Source: JAXIHJ01 sp034189755 (GTDB taxonomy: Bacteria; Planctomycetota; Phycisphaerae; SM23-33). Taken from it: a stretch of DNA of 8,924 nt. Under the pieces are notes generated by a model. It worked only from the letters and a program-made list of their open reading frames with translations. It did no database searches and was not told where the DNA came from. The position numbers and the translations under genes were made by a program. The number at the start of each line of letters is the position of its first letter. Positions within the stretch are counted from its first letter, which is position 1. The DNA is taken from contig JAXIHJ010000155.1 of the NCBI GenBank assembly GCA_034189755.1, forward strand, positions 1 to 8,924, in the 5' to 3' direction. Positions 1 to 6,083 of this stretch are shown one piece after another.

Positions 1-55
1 ACGGAACGCTTTTGCAGGCAACGGGTTAGCGAACCACTGCTCAAAAACCCCAATG

Positions 56-71
56 TTTGAAAAATTTCAAA
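56..71. repeat. short AT-rich inverted repeat (7-bp arms)
   Basis: The arms TTTGAAA (56-62) and TTTCAAA (65-71) are perfect reverse complements separated by two bases. It lies in the non-coding stretch downstream of the minus-strand nitroreductase gene. It has no GC-rich stem followed by a T run, so it does not resemble a standard intrinsic terminator. A protein-binding palindrome or part of a small repetitive element is possible, but nothing in the sequence decides this. Confidence 0.5.
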
Positions 72-78
72 AAGGCGG

Positions 79-96
79 TTTTTGGAACCCCAAAAA
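79..96. repeat. short inverted repeat, TTTTTGG / CCAAAAA
   Basis: TTTTTGG (79-85) and CCAAAAA (90-96) are perfect 7-bp arms around an AACC loop. A second A5-containing segment, CAAAAACC at 42-49, is also complementary to GGTTTTTG at 77-84, so two alternative pairings exist. The stem is weak and mostly A-T. On the minus strand it lies about 180 nt beyond the nitroreductase stop, which is too distant and too AT-rich to call a terminator. Confidence 0.5.
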
Positions 97-140
97 TAGC
101 TAAGTGTTTTGTGCTGTGCGGCTTACGCAAAAAACGGTTT

Positions 141-240
141 GGGCGCAATTGGGCGCAACTGGGCGCAACTGGGCGCAATTGGGCGCAATTGGGCGCAACT
201 GGGCGCAATTGGGCGCAACTGGGCGCAATCGGGTGGAATT
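141..240. repeat. 10-bp tandem repeat array, ten units of GGGCGCAAYT
   Basis: Ten head-to-tail 10-bp units run without a gap. The first eight are GGGCGCAAYT with only the ninth base varying (T,C,C,T,T,C,T,C). The ninth unit ends in ATC, the tenth is degenerate (GGGTGGAATT), and GGGCGC of an eleventh follows at 241-246. Because 10 is not a multiple of 3, translation cycles through the frames and gives a 10-residue peptide repeat (such as GRNWAQLGAT). The array contains no stop codon in several frames on both strands. The open frames here are therefore a by-product of the repeat and not good evidence for a gene. The period equals about one turn of B-DNA, so identical bases face one side of the helix. 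The array begins 38 bp beyond the stop of the nitroreductase gene. Confidence 0.95.
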
Positions 241-278
241 GGGCGCGGGTCTTGCCCTGAGCAGGAAACCGCCGGCCA

Positions 279-944
279 CTATTTGGGCATGCCAACGGGT
301 ATCAGGTACAGCGGCGCCTGGTCGGCGGGAAGCGAAAGTGCCTTGGCGATCTCTTTGTCCTGAAAGGCTCCTACGGGCACAGCCCCGAGTTTCATGGCGG
401 TGGCCTGGAGAAGCAGGTTTTGCGCCGCGTGGCCGACCTCTATCCAGACGTATCGCTCAGCCCGTTGGCCATATTTGCGCTGCGTGCGTGATACGACGGC
501 GGTAAAGACAAACGTTGCAGGGGCCTGGCCCACGCAGGACTGCCCCATCGCCGCGGCTTGCAAATCGCGGCGCAGGTCGCCGTCGAGGTGCTTTTCCGTC
601 ACGTGGCGATCGGGGATGTAATGTTCGACGCCCGCTGCGGTAACGATGTAGAGTTCCAGCGGGTACAGCGCCCCGGCCGACGGGCAGGTCCGATAGCCTC
701 GTTCGGGGTCGCTGACACCCTGGGCGGCCCAGCACAACTGGGCGATCTGCTGACGGCTGAGTGCTCCGGGACTAAAACGGCGAACGGAGCGACGCTTATT
801 AAGAGACTGCTCAAGTGACATTTTTCCTTCCCCTTTCGGCGCCGGCAGCGGAGAGCGTTTCGACGAATCGTTCGCCATGAGACACGCCGCAGCCGCCAGG
901 CCGGCGGTAACGGCGACGGCAAACCACAATCTCGGACAGTTCAT
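279..944 (-). CDS. exported SagB/ThcOx-type nitroreductase-family protein
   Basis: This is a 221-aa FMN-dependent oxidoreductase of the nitroreductase superfamily, closest by motif to the SagB/ThcOx subgroup. The N-terminus (residues 1-24) is a signal sequence with a hydrophobic stretch ending LAAAAC. Cys21 could be a lipoprotein cysteine, although the lipobox is imperfect (Ala at -3). The domain starts near residue 43. RRSVRRF (51-57) is the usual FMN-phosphate-binding arginine segment. CPSAGALYPLELY (87-99) is the SagB-like signature, and the stretch at 171-194 with QNLLLQATAMKLGAVPVGAF completes the flavin site. The protein ends at a typical PVG motif. Length fits a single-domain member. 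The ATG at 942-944 has AAGAAGG upstream at 6-nt spacing. In ribosomal-peptide clusters SagB-like enzymes oxidise azolines to azoles, but no YcaO gene or precursor peptide is nearby, so the substrate is unknown. A stand-alone periplasmic redox enzyme is likelier. Confidence 0.88.
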   Translation of the reverse strand: MNCPRLWFAVAVTAGLAAAACLMANDSSKRSPLPAPKGEGKMSLEQSLNKRRSVRRFSPGALSRQQIAQLCWAAQGVSDPERGYRTCPSAGALYPLELYIVTAAGVEHYIPDRHVTEKHLDGDLRRDLQAAAMGQSCVGQAPATFVFTAVVSRTQRKYGQRAERYVWIEVGHAAQNLLLQATAMKLGAVPVGAFQDKEIAKALSLPADQAPLYLIPVGMPK

Positions 945-1140
945 GTCGCACCTTCTTCCCGGGGTGTTATTTTAACGGGCGGACCAACCAGTATCATGCC
1001 TGGAACGTATGGCGCGTGCAAGTATTTGAAGTGGACTTACCGGCGACGGTTCCTTAGAGTCCCTGACAGAATGCCGTTCAATTGCCCGTAACTTTTACGT
1101 CCACAGTGCCCGTCGGCGCGAGAGAAAGTCCAGAGTTACT

Positions 1141-2643
1141 TTGAATACGGATGACGACAAATCGACACCGGTCGCGGATCCTGCCAACAATTGCCTGGCG
1201 ACGAACATTTTCTATCTGCTCATAGCCATCGTGGTTTCAAATTTTTGCATGTTTCTGCGAAACTTGATCGTAATCCGGTCTTATGGCGCCGCTGCCCACG
1301 GCGGCTTTGTTCTGGTGGTCTCGATTGCGGCTGTAACGATTGCCGTTAGCGACCTGGGTTTGGCCAGCAAGGTGGGCGTCCGGCTCATTGCCCGCCAACG
1401 TGCCATCGAACCGGAAAGGCTGGGGCAGGTCATCTCCGGGCTGGTAACCGTACAACTGCTTTTCGCGGTTGTCCTTGTCCTTGGCATGATGGCGTTTGCC
1501 GGGCCGCTGGCGTCGGCTTTTGACGACATCAGCGCAACGGCCGTGCGTGTCGCCGGAGCATGGGTTTTATTACACGCGATCATACGCATCTGCATCATGA
1601 TCTACGTGGGCTTCGAGCGGATGGGGGCAATAGCGCTGTTTATGCCCGCGGCGGAAGCAGCCAAGCTGGTCTGGCTGCTGATTTGCGCAGCAACAGGCAA
1701 GGATGTAATCTGGATTTTTGTCGGATGGATCGGCGCTTACGGCCTGGCGGCGATTTTGGCTGTTGCATACACGCGCCGAATCGGAAGGGCGTTTTCCTTT
1801 CGCGTGCGGATCCAGCCACAGGCAATCCGGCGGTCCCTGCATATCATCGCCGAGGCCGTTCCTTACCACGTTCCCTTCATGGCCATGTTCGCCCTGCCGT
1901 TCGTCACTCAGTTTTGTCTGGGCGTATGGCAAGTTCCGGAGCAGGTGAGTTTTTTTCAGGTCTGCTACTCACTGGCGTTTGTTTCTCGCCTGGTCTCGAT
2001 CGCTACGGCTACTGCTATTTTCCCGCGCCTGGCACATATCGACGCCTCGGCCGGTGCTGATTCAAACGAGGCAACGGCCATGCTGAAACAGGTAACGCGA
2101 TGTGTGGGAATGATCGCGACCTTTGTCTTTGCGTTCTACTGCACGACGGGTTCGGTTCTGCTGCAATGGATGTACGGAGCGGAATACGTTTCCGCGTTGC
2201 CGGTGCTGCTGGTGCTTGCTGTTGGCGTCGGGCTGGAGAACTACACCCAGCAGCTTCACCAGGTTCTTATGGCGATGCGTAAGGTCCGTGTCATTTCGCT
2301 GCTGGAACTTCTGCGATATATATTGCTCGCGGCGCTGGCGGCCTGGGCTATCAGGATACACGGAGCGCAGGGGGCCGCATGGACGGTTTGTGCAGCCATT
2401 ATAGTCAACGCCGTACTCGTGATGTGTGTATCGCGCCGGTTGGTCGGAGACATCGCAGCCGGTTCGTTTGTGCGTACGCTGGCGGTGTTTGCGGTGGTGG
2501 CTGTCGTGGCCTGGCTGCCTTATGGCCGGTGTTTCGCGGTTCCGGCCTGGCTGCTGGCGGCATCGTCGCTGGGACTTTTTAGACTGCGCCAGTTGCGTCA
2601 GTGGTCGGCCCTGCTGACCTCGGCGTTCCGCTCCAGGTCGTAG
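1141..2643 (+). CDS. polysaccharide flippase (Wzx/MVF-superfamily membrane protein)
   Basis: This 500-aa integral membrane protein has about 12-14 predicted hydrophobic segments. Examples lie near residues 22-46, 54-72, 98-124, 136-156, 164-184, 190-210, 240-262, 270-293, 322-342, 350-366, 388-403, 410-430, 446-460 and 468-480. The architecture and phrases such as NLIVIRSYGAAAHGGF near the N-terminus and ATAIFPRLAHI (290-300) match the Polysacc_synt/MATE-like export family. These proteins flip undecaprenyl-linked glycans across the inner membrane. The length is typical. The start is uncertain: the frame is open back to about 1030 with no upstream ATG. TTG at 1141 has only a weak purine-rich stretch (AGAGAAAG, 1121-1128) before it, and the first in-frame ATG would remove most of the first helix. 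The stop lies 4 nt from the stop of the convergent sulfotransferase gene, leaving no separate terminator. Its partners (glycosyltransferases, polymerase) are not in the window. The substrate cannot be read from the sequence. Confidence 0.85.
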   Translation: MNTDDDKSTPVADPANNCLATNIFYLLIAIVVSNFCMFLRNLIVIRSYGAAAHGGFVLVVSIAAVTIAVSDLGLASKVGVRLIARQRAIEPERLGQVISGLVTVQLLFAVVLVLGMMAFAGPLASAFDDISATAVRVAGAWVLLHAIIRICIMIYVGFERMGAIALFMPAAEAAKLVWLLICAATGKDVIWIFVGWIGAYGLAAILAVAYTRRIGRAFSFRVRIQPQAIRRSLHIIAEAVPYHVPFMAMFALPFVTQFCLGVWQVPEQVSFFQVCYSLAFVSRLVSIATATAIFPRLAHIDASAGADSNEATAMLKQVTRCVGMIATFVFAFYCTTGSVLLQWMYGAEYVSALPVLLVLAVGVGLENYTQQLHQVLMAMRKVRVISLLELLRYILLAALAAWAIRIHGAQGAAWTVCAAIIVNAVLVMCVSRRLVGDIAAGSFVRTLAVFAVVAVVAWLPYGRCFAVPAWLLAASSLGLFRLRQLRQWSALLTSAFRSRS

Positions 2644-2647
2644 GAGC

Positions 2648-3508
2648 TTATTGCATGATAGATGTGTGGATGTCCTTATACCGGTCCCGGTCGAACCACC
2701 TGGACGGTTTCCAAACCAGGTTGTTATAGGCGGCGCTTCCGCCGAGACGCATGAGTTCGAGAAAGCCCATTCTCCGCGGCCGGCATTGTTCGGCAGCATC
2801 CTCTTTCAGTTTCTTCTGGCCGTACTTCGCCGCCTGCTCCGGCCAAATTTCCCTTACAGCGAAATCGTACAGCTCCATGTCCAGGCGGTTCATCTCAATC
2901 ACCTCGTCGCGGAACTCATCGAAGTTCGCCATGACATCATGCTGCAGGCTTCCCTTTCGGCGGGCCGACGTATTCATGGGCCGAGGATAAGAAACATTGA
3001 ACTCCTCAAGCTCCAGCACGTGCCGCATCAAGACCAGTGACTCATTAAACTTTTCCGTTAGACCCACGAATTTGACCTTCCCGGCCAATGTTTCCTTTGC
3101 CCGTTCCAGGTCTTCGCAACCGGCCATGAAACGGACCATGAGATTGCTTTTGGCTTCGGTCCGCATCCACGTCCGGAAGTCCGTCAGCTTGCGTAGCCGC
3201 TCGACGGTGTAAGTGTACTGAGAAACGAACCGCTTAATCGGATCGCGCAAGACGGTGTACCAGGCCAAGCGATCCTCGAACTCCTCGAAGTTCACGTAAG
3301 GTCGAAGATGATGACCGGCAAGACTTTCTACGAAAGGATAAACCTTGATGTCCACTCGCAGGTCTCTTGGAAAATACTCCCGCCGTGGTGCATGTCTGGG
3401 GTCATACAGGCAAGCGTGCCGGATGCCGAAATGTCTGCACAGAAGATACCGCAGAGTTGAACCGGCGACTTTGGGTATGTGGCAAAAGGCAATGATCCTG
3501 TTGGCCAT
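2648..3508 (-). CDS. sulfotransferase family 2-like protein
   Basis: This 286-aa cytosolic-looking protein has no signal peptide or membrane helix. It has the two PAPS-binding signatures of sulfotransferases. HIPKVAGSTL at residues 10-19 is the 5'-phosphosulfate loop, with Lys13 as the expected catalytic lysine. RDPIKRFVSQY at 88-98 is the 3'-phosphate-binding motif, with Arg88 and Ser96. AGHHLR (64-69) fits the conserved His region of the Sulfotransfer_2 group, which includes carbohydrate (chondroitin, heparan, HNK-1) sulfotransferases. The expected role is transfer of sulfate from PAPS to a sugar hydroxyl, here probably a surface glycan or its lipid-linked precursor. ATG at 3506-3508 starts immediately before the motif and has GGAAGCAGGA just upstream. 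It lies 152 nt downstream of the SGNH-like gene A on the same strand and is probably the last gene of that transcript. The C-terminal third matches nothing I recognise. A different acceptor, such as protein or lipid, cannot be excluded. Confidence 0.85.
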   Translation of the reverse strand: MANRIIAFCHIPKVAGSTLRYLLCRHFGIRHACLYDPRHAPRREYFPRDLRVDIKVYPFVESLAGHHLRPYVNFEEFEDRLAWYTVLRDPIKRFVSQYTYTVERLRKLTDFRTWMRTEAKSNLMVRFMAGCEDLERAKETLAGKVKFVGLTEKFNESLVLMRHVLELEEFNVSYPRPMNTSARRKGSLQHDVMANFDEFRDEVIEMNRLDMELYDFAVREIWPEQAAKYGQKKLKEDAAEQCRPRRMGFLELMRLGGSAAYNNLVWKPSRWFDRDRYKDIHTSIMQ

Positions 3509-3660
3509 GGTCCTGCTTCCGGCTTTGGAACGACGACACCAATCGCCGCCCGGGGCTTTTGCCGCTTTCCTATCGAATCAGAACGTCCCGGGTGATTCTA
3601 AAGCATCCGCCGGCCCCCGACAAGTTCTTCCGGCCGGTTTCCGGATTGCCTTGGTAAGGC

Positions 3661-4875
3661 TCACCTCTTGGCGCGAGCCTCCCTCGCCAGCTTTTGAACC
3701 ATTTGAATGTGTTCGGGGTGCTTGCGGGCGTAGGCTTCGCGGTTGGCACGGATGCGAGCCAGGTGAGATGCGATGTTCGCCGGTGTGAGCTTTACTCCGA
3801 AGTCGTCCGGCATTTCCCCGCCCGGCGGCGCCTGCGCGAGGATTCGACAGATAGCCAGGTCGCCCAGCTTTTTCTTGAAATGAGACGATTCCCAGAACCA
3901 TTTCATCCTGACGGTGGTTTGGCCCTTGGCCGGCACGGGCTCGGCGACGATGCCGGAATATCCGGTGAAGTCCCACAGCACGAACGGCTTGGCCCGCCGG
4001 TGGGCGTCGGCATCGTCAGCCAGGCTGTTGACCATGTCGGTCTTCCACGTCTCGAACGTTTCCCACAGCCCGGCTGCCCGGATGGCCTCCAATTGCAGGG
4101 CGTGCACCGGCAGGATCACGACCATCAGTTCGACGCCTCGGTCGCGGCACCGCCGGACCATTTCGCCGAACAGACTAATCCGACTAGGCCCGTACACATA
4201 GCTGCCGTAAGTTTGAGGATCCGCCAGGAAACGCCCGATGACCTTCTCCATGGCGGCTTGGTGATCGACGGCTTTCATCGCCCGGCTGATGATGATGTTC
4301 CCGTGGGGCCTCATCTGAGTGCGTTTACCTTGCGCGCAATCTTTCAAGGCCCGGAACGAACACTTCGTAGCGTACATGCTCAGGACATTATCGAGATGGT
4401 ACTCAACGACATTGCGTTCGGGGTTGAATCGCGACTTTTCAAAATCGCCGCCGACGGTGCGCGACTCGGTGAACATAAGGAAATCGGCAAACAAGATGAC
4501 CTTCTTCACCTCGCCGCTGCGCAGTGCGTAGCGAAGCACGTATGTGGTCTCGTACAGGTTTGTACCTTCCAGGGCCAGGTTGTAAACCCGCCTCGCGCCC
4601 CAGTCGGGCAGCAGAGGGTCAACGCCCATCTCCGCCCGGCTGCTGCCCAGCAGCAGCACGTTACAGGCGTCGTGCTGCAGCAACTCCGCCTTGGCGGTGC
4701 GCGTATTCATTTTCGACTTATAAGCGTCAAGCCGACCGCCGAAGGCAAGCCGATACGCCCTGAACGGATCGACGGCGAGATTGAACAGCCCGACCGCCGA
4801 CAGCGCCACGGCCGTCAGCGACAACCAGGTCTTCAGGTAAGGCCTGAACGGGTTTCGCCCCTGGGAAACTTTCAT
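3661..4875 (-). CDS. membrane-anchored SGNH-like protein A, probable polysaccharide O-acetylation partner
   Basis: This 404-aa protein has a short cytoplasmic N-terminus and one membrane helix (about residues 15-34). The family-typical NLAVDPFRAYRL follows, and the remainder should lie in the periplasm. VLLLGSSRAEMGVDP (73-87) is an SGNH block I with Ser79 as the likely nucleophile. NLALEGTN (99-106) resembles blocks II-III. The C-terminal WESSHF places His332 as the catalytic His, with Glu329 where DxxH enzymes have Asp. Membrane-anchored SGNH proteins beside MBOATs (AlgJ/AlgX, DltD-like) transfer acyl groups to polysaccharides, so that is the inferred role; the exact family is not certain. 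The gene is a tandem paralogue of its upstream neighbour, matching over the full length (SRFNP, YGSYVYGP, LWDFTGY, DDFGVKLT), with a roughly nine-residue insertion near 289-297. The start is supported by alignment of NPFxxYLKTW with the paralogue and by TAAGGAG, which overlaps the paralogue's stop codon about 12 nt upstream. Confidence 0.8.
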   Translation of the reverse strand: MKVSQGRNPFRPYLKTWLSLTAVALSAVGLFNLAVDPFRAYRLAFGGRLDAYKSKMNTRTAKAELLQHDACNVLLLGSSRAEMGVDPLLPDWGARRVYNLALEGTNLYETTYVLRYALRSGEVKKVILFADFLMFTESRTVGGDFEKSRFNPERNVVEYHLDNVLSMYATKCSFRALKDCAQGKRTQMRPHGNIIISRAMKAVDHQAAMEKVIGRFLADPQTYGSYVYGPSRISLFGEMVRRCRDRGVELMVVILPVHALQLEAIRAAGLWETFETWKTDMVNSLADDADAHRRAKPFVLWDFTGYSGIVAEPVPAKGQTTVRMKWFWESSHFKKKLGDLAICRILAQAPPGGEMPDDFGVKLTPANIASHLARIRANREAYARKHPEHIQMVQKLAREARAKR

Positions 4876-4891
4876 GCTGAGGCCGGTCTCC

Positions 4892-6079
4892 TTATTCGGC
4901 GCCGTCCCGAACGGACTTTCGCTGCTCTATAAGGCGTCGGACCAGTGCGACCTGCCGCCGATGGCTGGCGGCGTAGGCCTCGCGGTCCGCGCGAATTTTG
5001 AAGAGGCGCCGCTCGATGTTAGCTGCCGTAAGGGCCACGCCGAAGTCATCGCGGACTTTCTCGCCCCGCAGGTTGAATATCCGATGCAGCATCTTGCTGC
5101 CGAGTTCGCTCTTGAAGTGTGAACATTCCCAGTACCACTTCATGTCGGCTTCCGTAGAGGATGTCTCCGGTATCGTCTCGGCTGCGTAGCCGACGTAGCC
5201 GGTGAAGTCCCACAAGGGAATCGGCTGGGCGTCTTCGGCCAGCACGCCGACAAGGTCGCGCTTCCAGTCCTCGAAGAGGTCCCAAAGCCCAAGCTCGCCG
5301 ATAGCCTCCAGCATCGTGCAGTGGACCGGGCCGATGGCGACAATCAACTCGATGTTCCGCTGCCGGCAGGCGGCCACAATCTGACGAAAGGCGTCTACGG
5401 CCTCGGGGTCATATACATAGTCGCCGTACAGTGATGAGTCTTTGATGAAGAACTTGAGCGTTTTCTCAAAAGCGACTTTGGGGCTGACTTTCAGGAGCAT
5501 CTTCCGGCGATCCTGGAAGCCGAGCAACGTGAACTTGCTGCGTCGCCCGCGGATGCGGTATTTAACGGCCCGCCAGGAAGATTCGGTGGAGTAGACGCTG
5601 AGCAAATTCTCCATGTGGTATCGAAAGATATTGCCGCCTGGGTTGAACCTCGAGCGCCCAAAGTCCTGACTGTTGTGGGCTGTCTTGTTGAACATGTAAA
5701 GATCGACCAGCAGGAATATCTTTTTAGGGCTGGTGTTCTCTAGGGCGAAACGGAGCACCTTCTGCGTTTCGAGCATATTCACGGCCGGCAGGCCCAGGTT
5801 CAGCACTTTCGCGCCATTCCAGGCCGGATGCTCCGGATCAATGCCTACCTCCACGCGCGAACTGCCAAGCAGAAGCACGTTGCAGTCTTCGTGATACAGC
5901 ATTTCCGCCTTGGCTATTCGGCTGTCGAGCCGGCTCTTGTAAGGATCAAGCTGCTCCCCCAGCACAAGCCGGTAGACCCGGAACGGATCGACGGTGAAAT
6001 TGAACAGCGCCAAGGCGACCAACGTGGCGGACGCCAGGAACGACCAGGTCTTCAAGTATTTTTTGAACGGATTGCGCAT
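4892..6079 (-). CDS. membrane-anchored SGNH-like protein B, probable polysaccharide O-acetylation partner
   Basis: This 395-aa paralogue of the next gene downstream has one N-terminal membrane helix (about residues 11-29), followed by FTVDPFRVYRL and a predicted periplasmic domain. VLLLGSSRVEVGIDP (68-82) carries the likely nucleophile Ser74. NLGLPAVN (94-101) stands at the block II/III position. WYWECSHF places His321 with Glu318 at the usual Asp position. PIPLWDFTGY (286-295) and DDFGVALTAANIERRL are shared with the paralogue, so the C-terminal region is probably structural in both. The start codon is 4 nt from the MBOAT stop (TAA AACCG ATG arrangement) with no clear Shine-Dalgarno, which suggests translational coupling to the MBOAT. 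The tight linkage is the main ground for assigning it as the MBOAT's periplasmic acyl-transfer partner. Whether A and B are redundant, sequential, or specific for different sugar positions cannot be seen. A simple esterase role is the alternative. Confidence 0.8.
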   Translation of the reverse strand: MRNPFKKYLKTWSFLASATLVALALFNFTVDPFRVYRLVLGEQLDPYKSRLDSRIAKAEMLYHEDCNVLLLGSSRVEVGIDPEHPAWNGAKVLNLGLPAVNMLETQKVLRFALENTSPKKIFLLVDLYMFNKTAHNSQDFGRSRFNPGGNIFRYHMENLLSVYSTESSWRAVKYRIRGRRSKFTLLGFQDRRKMLLKVSPKVAFEKTLKFFIKDSSLYGDYVYDPEAVDAFRQIVAACRQRNIELIVAIGPVHCTMLEAIGELGLWDLFEDWKRDLVGVLAEDAQPIPLWDFTGYVGYAAETIPETSSTEADMKWYWECSHFKSELGSKMLHRIFNLRGEKVRDDFGVALTAANIERRLFKIRADREAYAASHRRQVALVRRLIEQRKSVRDGAE

Positions 6080-6083
6080 CGGT

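Noticed and set aside
141..240. CRISPR array
   Set aside because: The units are 10 bp, directly adjacent and without spacers, and no cas gene is present.
41..295. Open frames of 67-133 codons on both strands through the 10-bp repeat
   Set aside because: The stop-free repeat creates open frames on both strands; the predicted proteins are repeat translations, and no start or domain stands out.
2062..2799. 245-codon open frame on the minus strand
   Set aside because: It is antisense to the flippase and runs into the sulfotransferase gene. The composition is low-complexity and charged, with no recognisable family.
3648..3660. GCCTT-GGT-AAGGC hairpin next to the SGNH-like gene A stop, considered as a terminator
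   Set aside because: The stem is only five base pairs and no T run follows in the direction of transcription, so termination before the sulfotransferase gene is not supported.
3694..4932. 412-codon open frame on the plus strand
   Set aside because: It lies wholly antisense to the SGNH-like gene A, which has conserved motifs and a paralogue. The translation is rich in His, Arg and Gln with no domain, as expected for a shadow frame in GC-rich DNA.
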